64,000 bases of DNA, taken from assembly GCF_019237635.1 (NCBI RefSeq), contig NZ_JAFAGS010000149.1, forward strand, positions 1 to 64,000. The letters run 5' to 3'. Shown here piece by piece: positions 1-9,866 of this stretch. The translations under genes and the position numbers were made by a program. The stretch comes from Pluralibacter sp. (GTDB taxonomy: Bacteria > Pseudomonadota > Gammaproteobacteria > Enterobacterales > Enterobacteriaceae). The notes under the pieces are model-generated. The model was not told the origin of the DNA and made no database searches. It saw nothing but the letters and a program-made list of their open reading frames with translations. Position 1 is the first letter of the stretch, and the number at the start of each line of letters is the position of its first letter.

Positions 1-70
1 GGTGAGCGCCGGCCTGGAACGCGTGGCTGAGTGCGGGTAGGATGCGACCGCTGGCGCGGCCGCACAGACC

Positions 71-1837
71 TTAGCGCTCGACTTCGAGCGACGTGAAGCA
101 AAAATCGCTGCTGTCAAAAAGCCCCTTGCTGGTGAGCTTAAGTGCCGGGATCACCGGCAAAGACAGGAACGCCATCTGGATAAACGGTTCGTCGAGCGTA
201 ATGCTGCACTCCCGACAGGCCGCTTTCAAATCGCCAATTTGCCGGGCGAGCGTATCGGCAGGCTCGGCGCTCATCAGCCCGGCGATGGGCAACGGCAGAT
301 GGCAGGCCACGTCCTCGCCGCGCACCACGCAAAGCCCGCCGCCGTCGAGTATCACCTGATTGACCGCCAGCGCCATCTCCTCACAGCTACGGCCCACCAC
401 GACGATATTATGGCTGTCATGACTCACGGTGGCGGCCACCGCGCCGCTGCGCAGACCAAAACCGCGCAACAGGCCGCAGGCTGCGGGGAGCTGGTGTCCA
501 TAGCGTTCAAGCACGGCGATAAAACAGATATCGCTGTCTGTCAGACCCTGCGACGAGTGGACATATTCCGAGGCCGGTGTGATGAGCTCGCCGGGGATAA
601 TATTCATCACCCTGTAGCGTTTGCCCGGCGCGAGTGCGAAGGAGAAGTCGCCTGCGCTGACGGGAAGGCGGGAAACCGTATTGCCATACGGCGGTCGGCT
701 GTGCTGCAACCGGGTATGCTCATCGGCCTGTAGCGCCGGAAGCGAAAGCGGTTCGCCTTTGATAAACACCTGCTGAATATCGACGTTGCGAACATTGCGC
801 AGCAACACGATATCCGCCTGCTTGCCCGGCGCCAGCAGCCCAAGATGTTTCAGCCCGAAATGGCGGGCAGGGGACCAGCTGGCGACCCGGTAAGCGACAT
901 GTACCGGCACGTTGTGTTGAGTGATGAGTTTACGGATCAGCGCATCGATATGCCCTTCGTGTGCGATTTCCCACGGGTTTCGGTCATCGGTGCACAGCAT
1001 GCACTGGGGGCTGTTCATCTCGGTAATGAGCGGCGCCAGGGTGTCGAGATTTCGGGCGGCAGAACCTTCGCGGATCATCAGCGCCATGCCCGCGCGCAAC
1101 TTTTCACGCCCCTCCTGGAGAGCCCAGGTTTCGTGGCAGTTTTCGATCCCGGCGGCAATATAGGCGCTGAGCCCTTTACCGCTCAGCCCTGGACAGTGGC
1201 CGTCGAGGGTCAGATGGCGAAAGGCATCCAGCTTATCCAGCAACGCGGCATTGCCGGCGATGACGCCCGGGTAATCCATGACCTCCGCAAGCCCCGTCAC
1301 TCGCGGGTGATCGCGCCATTTCAGCATGGCTGCGAGCGGGAACTCTGCGCCGTTGATATCGCTGCCGCTCAGGGCCGGTACGCATGAACTTATCTGAATA
1401 TACTGATTCTGCCGCGCCTGCTCCGCACAGCGGATAAACCAGGCGAGTCCCTCTTCGCCCATGACGTTGACAATTTCGTGAGGGTCGCAAATAAGGGTAG
1501 TTAACCCGTGCGGCAGCGTGGCAGTCTCGAAAGTGACCGGCGTCATCATGCTGGATTCAATATGCAGATGGGCGTCGATAAACCCCGGTGCGGCAACGGC
1601 GCCCGCGGCGTCCACGCGATGTTTGGCCTGCGCATCGGCATAGGCGGGCCCAACGCCGGCGATATGTCGACCTTTGATGACGATGGGGCCTGGGATCGCT
1701 TCGCCGTTGATGACGTCGAGGACGGTGACATTATCAATAATATAATCAGCGATGGCTTCACCGCGCGCGACAGCCAGTAATTCACGATGCTGCTTGCGGC
1801 TAATTTCATGATATTTTAAATTAATATTCGCATCCAT
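71..1837 (-). CDS. ade: Adenine deaminase
   Basis: Cytoplasmic enzyme that deaminates adenine to hypoxanthine for purine salvage. The 588-residue product has the length of E. coli Ade and is recognisable along its whole length. It has the amidohydrolase metal motif DAHLHIESS near residue 90, a central [17 protein letters not shown] stretch and a C-terminal NQVILDGGG block. The start is the ATG at 1837. It is divergent from an adenine permease over a 178-bp AT-rich gap, the same pairing as ade/adeQ (yicP/yicO) in E. coli, so uptake and deamination are probably coupled. In K-12 that pair lies at a different map position. Bases 1-70 downstream show no gene I can support. Confidence 0.95.
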   Translation of the reverse strand: MDANINLKYHEISRKQHRELLAVARGEAIADYIIDNVTVLDVINGEAIPGPIVIKGRHIAGVGPAYADAQAKHRVDAAGAVAAPGFIDAHLHIESSMMTPVTFETATLPHGLTTLICDPHEIVNVMGEEGLAWFIRCAEQARQNQYIQISSCVPALSGSDINGAEFPLAAMLKWRDHPRVTGLAEVMDYPGVIAGNAALLDKLDAFRHLTLDGHCPGLSGKGLSAYIAAGIENCHETWALQEGREKLRAGMALMIREGSAARNLDTLAPLITEMNSPQCMLCTDDRNPWEIAHEGHIDALIRKLITQHNVPVHVAYRVASWSPARHFGLKHLGLLAPGKQADIVLLRNVRNVDIQQVFIKGEPLSLPALQADEHTRLQHSRPPYGNTVSRLPVSAGDFSFALAPGKRYRVMNIIPGELITPASEYVHSSQGLTDSDICFIAVLERYGHQLPAACGLLRGFGLRSGAVAATVSHDSHNIVVVGRSCEEMALAVNQVILDGGGLCVVRGEDVACHLPLPIAGLMSAEPADTLARQIGDLKAACRECSITLDEPFIQMAFLSLPVIPALKLTSKGLFDSSDFCFTSLEVER

Positions 1838-2015
1838 GTTTTTCTCATTTTGATTTTATCAAATTGATTCTTGAATTATCGTCTTTATTATTTTTAGTGT
1901 AATATCAGGCCATCGTTCATGATGTGATAAAACTCACTGAACTGATTGATGAATATACTTTAAAAGTAGGCGGGATTTATTGATCTGGACTTGTCTCTTT
2001 ATATGGATGGCAAAA

Positions 2016-3338
2016 ATGAATAGTAATCTTGCTGAAAGTAAAAGTGATGGCACAGACTTTTTTAAGCTCAGCCAACACGGTACGACGATACGCACCGAAG
2101 TCATCGCGGGAATGACGACGTTTCTGACGATGGTCTACATTGTTTTCGTAAACCCCCAGATCCTCGGGGCGGCGCATATGGATGCGAAAGTGGTGTTTGT
2201 CACCACCTGCCTGATTGCTGGTATCGGCAGTATTGCGATGGGGATACTGGCGAATCTGCCCGTTGCCCTGGCGCCTGCCATGGGGCTTAACGCCTTCTTT
2301 GCCTTTGTCGTCGTCGGGGCCATGGGCATTAGCTGGCAGACCGGGATGGGCGCCATTTTTTGGGGGGCGGTTGGGCTGTTTTTATTAACCCTGTTTCGTA
2401 TACGCTACTGGATGATCTCTAATATTCCGATAAGCCTGCGTATCGGTATTACCAGCGGTATTGGTTTATTTATTGCCATGATGGGGCTTAAAAACGCGGG
2501 TGTTATCGTCGCGAATAAAGATACGCTGGTGGCAATTGGTGATTTAACATCGCACGGCGTGTTATTAGGCATTGCAGGTTTCTTTATTATTGCGGTGCTA
2601 TCCTCGAGAAATTTCCATGCTTCGGTGTTGGTGTCTATTGTTGTTACGTCGCTGTTCGGACTGTATTTAGGCGACGTTAAGTTTAGCGGGGTGTATTCTG
2701 CGCCACCGAATGTCTTTAGCGTGATTGGCGAGGTGGATATTTCAGGGGCGCTGTCGCTCAATTTAGCCGGAATTATTTTCTCCTTTATGCTGATCAATCT
2801 ATTTGACTCATCAGGAACGCTCATTGGCGTGGCGGATAAAGCGGGTTTGATCGATAAGGAAGGGCGGTTTCCGAACATGCATAAGGCGCTGTATGTCGAT
2901 AGCCTGAGCTCGGTTGCCGGGGCGTTTATCGGCACCTCATCGGTGACGGCCTATATCGAGAGCACGTCCGGGGTCTCCGTTGGCGGTCGTACGGGATTAA
3001 CGGCGGTTGTGGTGGGGCTTCTGTTTCTGCTGGTGATGTTTTTCTCGCCGTTGGCCGAAATGGTGCCGGGCTATGCGACGGCAGGCGCACTGGTCTTTGT
3101 CGGGGTATTAATGACCGCGAGCCTGGCCCGCGTGGACTGGCAGGATTTTACCGAGTCGGTGCCTACGTTTATCACCGCGGTGATGATGCCATTTACCTTT
3201 TCCATTACCGAGGGGATCGCGCTGGGATTTATGAGCTACTGCATTATGAAGGTGTTCACCGGACGCTGGCGGGAGCTGAATTTGTGTGTGGTGGTGGTGG
3301 CGCTGCTGTTTGTCCTGAAAATTGCGTTTGTTGATTAA
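2016..3338 (+). CDS. adeQ: Adenine permease, NCS2/AzgA family
   Basis: Inner-membrane proton-coupled purine permease of the AzgA-type NCS2 family. From the ATG at 2016 it is 440 residues, close to E. coli AdeQ (YicO). Recognisable blocks are GMTTFLTMVYIVFVNPQIL near the N terminus, PAMGLNAFFAFVVVG, and FDSSGTLIGVADKAG, which in this family helps form the substrate site. Alternative in-frame starts exist at 1980 and 2007. I chose 2016 because GGATGG lies just upstream and the N terminus then matches the family. It is divergent from ade and presumably supplies its substrate. The gene ends against an A-tract that is the U-tract of a terminator on the other strand. Confidence 0.9.
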   Translation: MNSNLAESKSDGTDFFKLSQHGTTIRTEVIAGMTTFLTMVYIVFVNPQILGAAHMDAKVVFVTTCLIAGIGSIAMGILANLPVALAPAMGLNAFFAFVVVGAMGISWQTGMGAIFWGAVGLFLLTLFRIRYWMISNIPISLRIGITSGIGLFIAMMGLKNAGVIVANKDTLVAIGDLTSHGVLLGIAGFFIIAVLSSRNFHASVLVSIVVTSLFGLYLGDVKFSGVYSAPPNVFSVIGEVDISGALSLNLAGIIFSFMLINLFDSSGTLIGVADKAGLIDKEGRFPNMHKALYVDSLSSVAGAFIGTSSVTAYIESTSGVSVGGRTGLTAVVVGLLFLLVMFFSPLAEMVPGYATAGALVFVGVLMTASLARVDWQDFTESVPTFITAVMMPFTFSITEGIALGFMSYCIMKVFTGRWRELNLCVVVVALLFVLKIAFVD

Positions 3339-3366
3339 AAAAAAGCCCGTTCAGTGGCGGACGGGC
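3337..3366 (-). terminator. Rho-independent terminator downstream of mcbA
   Basis: GCCCGT (3345-3350) pairs with ACGGGC (3361-3366), and the eight A residues at 3337-3344 are a U-tract when read on the minus strand. It therefore stops minus-strand transcription from mcbA, and its U-tract overlaps the stop codon of adeQ. Confidence 0.75.
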
Positions 3367-3414
3367 AAACTAAGGGTAATAAACAGGGTCAATGAGGGTC
3401 GTTCTGGGTGGCAA

Positions 3415-3684
3415 TTATTTGTAGATGGTGGCGGTGCCGAACATTTTGTTCTCGCCGCCTGCGGAGTCAACGACATAGCCTTTCGCCCCTTGTTCACGGG
3501 CCTTTTCGGCCAGTTTGGCTTGCAAATCATCGAGATTGTCGGCGCCGGAGGCAGACACCGTTCCGGCCGGGCGTAGCTGCCCGGTATCACCGTTTGTCAG
3601 CTGTTGAGGTGCGCCAGCGACCGAGAAAGAAAGCGTTGCCAGGACACCGACACTGATGGCGATTGCTATCAACGTTTTTTTCAT
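3415..3684 (-). CDS. mcbA: YhcN/BhsA/McbA-family (DUF1471) periplasmic protein
   Basis: Small periplasmic stress protein of the DUF1471 family; E. coli McbA (YbiM) affects biofilm and colanic-acid mucoidy. The chosen ATG at 3684 gives 89 residues with a signal peptide (MKKTLIAIAIS, hydrophobic core, cleavage near AGA). The family block follows: GQLRPAGTVSASGADNLDDL, then KAREQGAKGYVVDSAGG and a FGTATIYK C terminus nearly identical to E. coli. A strong ribosome site (AGAGGA) precedes this start, so the longer reading frame to 3714 is unlikely. It sits next to rlmF as in K-12. Confidence 0.92.
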   Translation of the reverse strand: MKKTLIAIAISVGVLATLSFSVAGAPQQLTNGDTGQLRPAGTVSASGADNLDDLQAKLAEKAREQGAKGYVVDSAGGENKMFGTATIYK

Positions 3685-3865
3685 ATGCACATCCTCTTGG
3701 TTACAGCAGGGCATTTAAAGTGTAGGCAGGGATGAGAGGGGCAATCCCGCAAAAAATCGCGGATCTCCGGTCTGTTTTTTGAACGACACGAGTTGCCCGG
3801 GAAGACGCTTATTTACCTTGTCGTCGTCAACGGGTATCTTACGCCGCTGCTGACAGGAGGATGCC

Positions 3866-4792
3866 ATGAAATCTCAAAAGCCGGGTTTGCACCCGCGTAA
3901 CCGCCACCATCAACGCTATGATTTACCGGCGTTGTGCCAAATTTGCCCGGAACTTTCGGCATTTATCCTTCTTAACCCGGCGGGGGAACAGACCGTTGAT
4001 TTTTCCCGTCCAGAGGCGGTAAAGGCGCTGAACAAAGCGCTGCTGGCCTTTTTTTACGACGTCAAACAGTGGGACATCCCCGACGGTTTTCTCTGCCCGC
4101 CGGTGCCTGGGCGCGCTGACTATATTCATCATCTGGCCGATCTGCTGGCACAAACCCACGGCGATATCCCTCGTCAGGCGACTATCCTGGATATCGGAAC
4201 CGGCGCGAACTGCATCTACCCGCTGATTGGCAGCCACGAGTACGGCTGGCGTTTTACCGGCAGCGAAGTATATCCCCAGGCGCTCAGCAGCGCGCAGGCG
4301 ATCGTTAACGCCAATCCGGGGTTAAGCCGCCAGATTCGTCTGCGTCGGCAGAAAGACCCTAAGGCGATTCTCTGCGGGGTAGTGCATAAAAATGAGGTGT
4401 ATGACGCCACGCTGTGCAACCCGCCGTTTCACGATTCCGCCGCCAGCGCGCAGCAGGGGAGCGAGCGTAAGCGTCGTAATCTGGGGCTTGGCGATCGCGA
4501 TGCGCTCAATTTTGGCGGTCAGCAGCAGGAGCTCTGGTGCGAGGGAGGCGAGGTGGCCTTTATCAGCCAGATGATTGCCGAAAGCGCTCAGTTCGCTCAG
4601 CAGGTGATGTGGTTTACCTCGCTGGTCTCGCGCGGCGATAACCTGCCGGAGCTTTATCGTGCATTGACTCGCGTCGGGGCGGTAAAGGTGGTGAAAAAAG
4701 AGATGGCCCAGGGACAAAAACAGAGTCGTTTTATCGCCTGGACCTTCCTTGATGACGACAAGCGTCGTCGCTTTGCCGCACGCGCCCGCTAA
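3866..4792 (+). CDS. rlmF: 23S rRNA m6A1618 methyltransferase
   Basis: SAM-dependent methyltransferase that makes N6-methyladenosine at position 1618 of 23S rRNA. The 308 residues match E. coli RlmF (YbiN) in length. The SAM-binding motif [14 protein letters not shown] and the catalytic NPPF motif ([11 protein letters not shown]) are both present, and the C terminus carries [19 protein letters not shown]. The start ATG at 3866 follows AGGAGG. In K-12 the next gene is the mechanosensitive channel ybiO; it is absent here, and rlmF faces glnQ directly across a shared hairpin. Confidence 0.95.
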   Translation: MKSQKPGLHPRNRHHQRYDLPALCQICPELSAFILLNPAGEQTVDFSRPEAVKALNKALLAFFYDVKQWDIPDGFLCPPVPGRADYIHHLADLLAQTHGDIPRQATILDIGTGANCIYPLIGSHEYGWRFTGSEVYPQALSSAQAIVNANPGLSRQIRLRRQKDPKAILCGVVHKNEVYDATLCNPPFHDSAASAQQGSERKRRNLGLGDRDALNFGGQQQELWCEGGEVAFISQMIAESAQFAQQVMWFTSLVSRGDNLPELYRALTRVGAVKVVKKEMAQGQKQSRFIAWTFLDDDKRRRFAARAR

Positions 4793-4806
4793 CTGACGAG
4801 GCGTTT

Positions 4807-4832
4807 GTCTGGCCTCGCGGGCGAGGCCAGAC
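4807..4832. terminator. Convergent hairpin between rlmF and glnQ
   Basis: GTCTGGCCTCGC (4807-4818) and GCGAGGCCAGAC (4821-4832) are perfect 12-bp complements. It lies exactly between the convergent stops of rlmF and glnQ. No clear U-tract follows on either strand, so it may be a weak terminator or a 3'-end-protecting structure. Confidence 0.55.
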
Positions 4833-4840
4833 GCGCAGCA

Positions 4841-5563
4841 TCAGGAGACGTGTTGCAGGAACTCCTGCAAGCGCTGGCTTGGCGGGTTCTGGATAAGATC
4901 GTGCGGATTGCCGTCTTCCGCAATACGCCCTTTGTCGATGAAGATAAGACGTGACGCGACTTTTTCGGCAAAACCGACTTCGTGCGTGACGATAACCATC
5001 GTCATCCCTTCTTCCGCCAGATCCTGCATGACCTTCAGCACTTCGTGACGCAGTTCCGGGTCAAGTGCCGAGGTCGGTTCATCAAACAGCATCATTTTCG
5101 GCTTAACCGCCAGCGCGCGGGCAATGGCGACGCGCTGCTGCTGACCGCCGGAAAGTTCAGACGGGTAGTGGTGCGCGCGTTCGGCAAGCCCGACTTTCGC
5201 CAGCAGTTCTTTCGCCAGTCTTTCCGCCGCCTCTTTTGACGCGCCGCGCACGCGCTGCGGGCCAAACATGACGTTTTCCAGCGCCGTCAGATGCGGGAAC
5301 AGATAAAACTGTTGAAACACCATACCGGCTTCCTGGCGGATTAGGCGCTCGTCCACTTTCGGGTCGTTCACCTTCAGACCGTCGACGATCAGGTCGCCGC
5401 TGGTTATCTCTTCGAGCTTGTTGATGCAGCGCAGCAGGGTGGATTTCCCGGAGCCTGACGGCCCGATAATGACCACCACTTCACCTTTGGTGATGTGCAA
5501 ATCAATATTGTGCAGCACCTGGGTTTTACCAAAGTGCTTGGAGACGTTTTTAAATTCAATCAC
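4841..5563 (-). CDS. glnQ: Glutamine ABC transporter ATP-binding protein
   Basis: ATPase subunit of the high-affinity glutamine importer GlnHPQ, acting at the inner face of the cytoplasmic membrane. The 240 residues show Walker [11 protein letters not shown]-loop ([10 protein letters not shown]), signature LSGGQQQR, Walker [12 protein letters not shown] and the H-loop VTHEVGFA, in the order of polar-amino-acid importers. It is the last gene of glnHPQ; its start overlaps the glnP stop by 4 bp (ATGA), which implies translational coupling. It is driven by the NtrC-controlled promoter upstream of glnH. Confidence 0.95.
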   Translation of the reverse strand: MIEFKNVSKHFGKTQVLHNIDLHITKGEVVVIIGPSGSGKSTLLRCINKLEEITSGDLIVDGLKVNDPKVDERLIRQEAGMVFQQFYLFPHLTALENVMFGPQRVRGASKEAAERLAKELLAKVGLAERAHHYPSELSGGQQQRVAIARALAVKPKMMLFDEPTSALDPELRHEVLKVMQDLAEEGMTMVIVTHEVGFAEKVASRLIFIDKGRIAEDGNPHDLIQNPPSQRLQEFLQHVS

Positions 5564-6219
5564 AGGATTTTCATCCTTCTTTCAAGACGGCGCAGAACAA
5601 AGCTCAGAACCAGAGTGATAATGAGATAAATAACCGCCACGGCGCTCCAGATTTCCAGTGCGCGGAAGTTACCGGCGATGATCTCTTGCCCCTGACGGGT
5701 CAGTTCGGCAACGCCGATCACGATAAACAGCGAGGTGTCCTTGATGCTGATGATCCACTGGTTGCCCAGCGGCGGCAGCATGCGACGCAGCGCCAGCGGC
5801 AGGATCACGTGGCGAATGGTTTCGCGACGCGACAGCCCTAATGCCAGACCGGCTTCGCTGAATCCCTTATGAATCGACAGCACCGCACCGCGGGTGATTT
5901 CCGCGATATAGGCGCCGGAGTTGATCATGATGGTGACGACTGCCGCAGAGAAGGGGTCAATGCGCAGGTCGGGTAAGGCCATTGGCAGGGCGAAGTAAAT
6001 GAACATCACCTGCACCACAATCGGGGTGCCGCGAATGACTTCGATGAAAACCAATGCGATGTGGTTAGCAATCCAGCCGCCGTAGGTGCGGGCGAAACCG
6101 GCGACGAGACCGATTATTAACCCGCCAACCAGACCGAGGACCGAAATCCACAGGGTCATTTTGGCGCCTTCAAGCAAGATAGGAATGGCAGGCCAGATGG
6201 CGCTCCAGTCAAACTGCAT
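5560..6219 (-). CDS. glnP: Glutamine ABC transporter permease
   Basis: Membrane subunit of the glutamine importer; probably a homodimer. The 219 residues contain about five hydrophobic segments and the EAA loop ([32 protein letters not shown]) that docks GlnQ. The length equals E. coli GlnP. The start ATG at 6219 has a reasonable upstream AGGAAA. It is separated from glnH by a hairpin that may lower expression of the membrane and ATPase genes relative to the binding protein. Confidence 0.95.
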   Translation of the reverse strand: MQFDWSAIWPAIPILLEGAKMTLWISVLGLVGGLIIGLVAGFARTYGGWIANHIALVFIEVIRGTPIVVQVMFIYFALPMALPDLRIDPFSAAVVTIMINSGAYIAEITRGAVLSIHKGFSEAGLALGLSRRETIRHVILPLALRRMLPPLGNQWIISIKDTSLFIVIGVAELTRQGQEIIAGNFRALEIWSAVAVIYLIITLVLSFVLRRLERRMKIL

Positions 6220-6250
6220 GATAATTTCCTGTTACCGTGGTTCAAAATAT

Positions 6251-6272
6251 AAGGGGCGAAAGGTCGCCCCTT
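6251..6272 (-). terminator. Intra-operon hairpin between glnH and glnP
   Basis: AAGGGGCGA (6251-6259) pairs perfectly with TCGCCCCTT (6264-6272) around a 4-base loop. On the minus strand it is followed by TATATTTTG. Such hairpins after a periplasmic binding protein gene usually stabilise the upstream message or terminate part of the transcripts, giving more GlnH than GlnP/GlnQ. Confidence 0.6.
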
Positions 6273-6297
6273 AGTTAATGAAAATTTTTAAGAATTA

Positions 6298-7299
<1,002 letters not shown>

Positions 7300-7363
7300 T
7301 TATTACAATTGTTTTACTTATTTTGGATTTTGCTGGCAATGGAGGTGCACTATAAAAGTGCAA

Positions 7364-7383
7364 AGCCCCTCAGGAGAGGGGCT
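7364..7383 (-). terminator. Terminator of dps
   Basis: AGCCCCTC (7364-7371) and GAGGGGCT (7376-7383) form a perfect stem. On the minus strand it is followed by TTTGCACTTTT. It lies 20 bp after the dps stop. Confidence 0.8.
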
Positions 7384-7403
7384 GGAGGGGCATTGAGATA
7401 AAA

Positions 7404-7994
<591 letters not shown>

Positions 7995-8007
7995 CTATTA
8001 CTCCAAT

Positions 8008-8034
8008 AGCGCAATTAACATAGCTAATTGCGCT
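8008..8034. terminator. Perfect 10-bp inverted repeat between rhtA and dps
   Basis: AGCGCAATTA (8008-8017) and TAATTGCGCT (8025-8034) are exact reverse complements around a 7-base loop, 12 bp beyond the rhtA stop. There is no U-tract in the minus direction, so it may be a Rho-assisted or imperfect terminator of rhtA. Confidence 0.5.
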
Positions 8035-8046
8035 AAAAGCAGGATG

Positions 8047-8934
8047 TTAGCCAACATCCACGTGCTCAATTTTGCTTTCCCGCCGCTGGGTCAACGTCGA
8101 ACCCATCGAGGCGGCGATGATCGCGCCAAGCGCCAGGGTTTGCGATAAGGTCAGCACTTCGCCGAGGAAAATCATACCGGATATGGCTGCCAGCGCAGGC
8201 TCCATACTCATTAATGTGCCAAATGTACGGGTGGGTAAACGGGTCAGGGCGATCATCTCCAGCGAGTAGGGCAGCGCCGTCGACAGGATAGCGATAGCCA
8301 GCCCTAGCGGCAGTATCGACCAGTGCCACAGGGCATCGCCAGCTTGCAGTACGCCAATGGGGACGAACACCAGCGCCGCAATGAGTGAACCCATGGCGAC
8401 CGTTGCCGGACCGTGCTCTTCTCCGGCGCGTTGGCCCGCCAGAATATAGACCGCCCAGCAGGCACCCGCCGCCAGCGCTAACGCGGCCCCGGTGATATCC
8501 ACGTGCGCGACATTCTGGCCGAGCGGCAGCAGAAACCACAACCCCAATACCGCCAGCGCGACCCAAATGAAATCGACCAGCCGACGTGAGGCGAACAGGG
8601 CCACCGCCAGCGGGCCGGTAAATTCAAGGGCAACGGCGATCCCCAGCGGGATGCGCTGAATCGACAGGTAGAACAGATAGTTCATCGCGCCAAGCGACAG
8701 GCCGTAAAACAGCAGCGGCAGACGTTGTTCACGGGCAAAGCGCAGGCGCCAGGGTTTAAAGATGCAAACCAGGATGAGCGTACCGAGCGTCAGGCGCAGT
8801 GCGGTTACGCCGGGAGCGCCGACGACCGGGAACAACGATTTGGCAAGCGATGCGCCGCTCTGAATAGACGCCATGGCGATCAGTAAAACAAGGACGGGCA
8901 ACCACACAGGCACCTTACGAGACAACCCTGGCAT
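8047..8934 (-). CDS. rhtA: Threonine/homoserine exporter, EamA family
   Basis: Inner-membrane exporter of threonine and homoserine (drug/metabolite transporter superfamily). The 295 residues equal E. coli RhtA, with ten hydrophobic segments in two EamA repeats. Conserved blocks include SGASLAKSLFPVVGAPGVTALRL, IPLGIAVALEFTGPLAVAL and PYSLEMIALTRLPTRTFGTLMSMEPA. The ATG at 8934 has AGGAGA upstream. It is divergent from ompX over a 354-bp intergenic region that contains two clean inverted repeats. Confidence 0.93.
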   Translation of the reverse strand: MPGLSRKVPVWLPVLVLLIAMASIQSGASLAKSLFPVVGAPGVTALRLTLGTLILVCIFKPWRLRFAREQRLPLLFYGLSLGAMNYLFYLSIQRIPLGIAVALEFTGPLAVALFASRRLVDFIWVALAVLGLWFLLPLGQNVAHVDITGAALALAAGACWAVYILAGQRAGEEHGPATVAMGSLIAALVFVPIGVLQAGDALWHWSILPLGLAIAILSTALPYSLEMIALTRLPTRTFGTLMSMEPALAAISGMIFLGEVLTLSQTLALGAIIAASMGSTLTQRRESKIEHVDVG

Positions 8935-9072
8935 CCTTTCTCCTGTCAGATTTTGTCAAAAGAGGTAAAACCCGCAGTGTAAATGAATTACCCCTTTCCG
9001 GTTTAGCTTTTGTTGAAAAAAAAGCGTCGGGAAGCTCGTAGAATGGTTGATCGTTGATGGGATATTTCACTA

Positions 9073-9092
9073 CCAGATTAGGATTAATCTGG
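9073..9092. repeat. Inverted repeat in the rhtA-ompX intergenic region
   Basis: CCAGATTA (9073-9080), loop GGAT, TAATCTGG (9085-9092): perfect 8-bp arms. No U-tract follows. It could be an operator or an RNA hairpin in the rhtA leader. The rest of the 8935-9288 gap holds a second palindrome and presumably the rhtA and ompX promoters; I see no gene in it. Confidence 0.5.
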
Positions 9093-9113
9093 ATGAGCGT
9101 GCCGTTCCTTACG

Positions 9114-9126
9114 CGCCATAATGGCG
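9114..9126. repeat. Short palindrome in the rhtA-ompX intergenic region
   Basis: CGCCAT-A-ATGGCG is a perfect palindrome with 6-bp arms, 21 bp after the preceding inverted repeat. TTACGC and GCGTGAA flank it in loosely inverted orientation, which extends the possible stem. Confidence 0.4.
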
Positions 9127-9288
9127 AATAATGCGTGAAAGTGGCTGATTTTTGAAAGGGATAGTCAATCATGGAAACATTTGGTTACATGAAAGCACCC
9201 GTTAGACAACATCAATCACAAAGAGTTTCTTAACAATTTTTGATATATTTAAAACTTAGGATTTACTTGAAGCACATTTGAGGTGGTT

Positions 9289-9801
9289 ATGAAAAAAATT
9301 GCATGTCTTTCAGCACTGGCCGCAGTTCTGGCTGTTTCCGCAGGTTCCGCAGTAGCAAGCACTTCTACCGTTACCGGTGGTTACGCTCAGAGCGATATGC
9401 AGGGCGTTGTTAACAAAGCGAACGGTTTCAACCTGAAATACCGCTACGAGCAGGACAACAGCCCGCTCGGCGTGATCGGTTCCTTCACCTACACCGAGAA
9501 AAACAACACCGACGGCGGCTCTTACAACAAATCTCAGTACTACGGTATCACTGCTGGTCCGGCTTACCGCATCAACGATTGGGCGAGCGTCTACGGCGTA
9601 GTGGGCCTGGGCTACGGTAAATTCCAGTCTACTAACTTCCCGGTAGATAAAGCTGACACCAGCGACTATGGTTTCTCCTACGGCGCAGGCGTTCAGTTCA
9701 ACCCGATCGAAAACGTTGCTCTGGACTTCTCCTACGAGCAGTCTCGTATTCGTAGCGTTGACGTTGGCACCTGGATCGCAGGCGTTGGTTACCGTTTCTA
9801 A
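9289..9801 (+). CDS. ompX: Outer membrane protein OmpX
   Basis: Small eight-stranded outer-membrane beta-barrel, involved in adhesion, serum resistance and envelope stress responses. From the ATG at 9289 (GAGGTGG ribosome site) it is 170 residues, with a signal peptide MKKIACLSALAAVLAV ending AVA. The mature part begins STVTGGYAQSD and ends GTWIAGVGYRF, a terminal Phe typical of outer-membrane barrels. Alternating strands such as GFNLKYRYEQDNSPLGVIGSFTYTE match E. coli OmpX. The loop region near residue 75 (NNTDGGSYNKS) differs, as expected of surface loops. Confidence 0.97.
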   Translation: MKKIACLSALAAVLAVSAGSAVASTSTVTGGYAQSDMQGVVNKANGFNLKYRYEQDNSPLGVIGSFTYTEKNNTDGGSYNKSQYYGITAGPAYRINDWASVYGVVGLGYGKFQSTNFPVDKADTSDYGFSYGAGVQFNPIENVALDFSYEQSRIRSVDVGTWIAGVGYRF

Positions 9802-9821
9802 TCACTTCGGTGATAATAAAA

Positions 9822-9849
9822 ATCCGCCCATTTTGGGCGGATTTTTTTT
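9822..9849. terminator. Terminator of ompX
   Basis: ATCCGCCC (9822-9829), loop ATTTT, GGGCGGAT (9835-9842), then eight T residues (9842-9849). It is a strong intrinsic terminator for ompX. The upstream A-rich stretch gives it possible activity on the minus strand for opgE as well. Confidence 0.88.
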
Positions 9850-9866
9850 GCCTGTAAGCCGGAGCG

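Noticed and set aside
1-70. A short open frame (ending at TAG 38-40) that might be the C-terminus of a gene entering from the left
   Set aside because: Only about 12 codons are visible (SAGLERVAECG), too few to support a gene or strand.
8915-9172. An 85-codon minus-strand frame upstream of rhtA
   Set aside because: No family resemblance, weak ribosome site, and it runs through the promoter region and into the start of rhtA.
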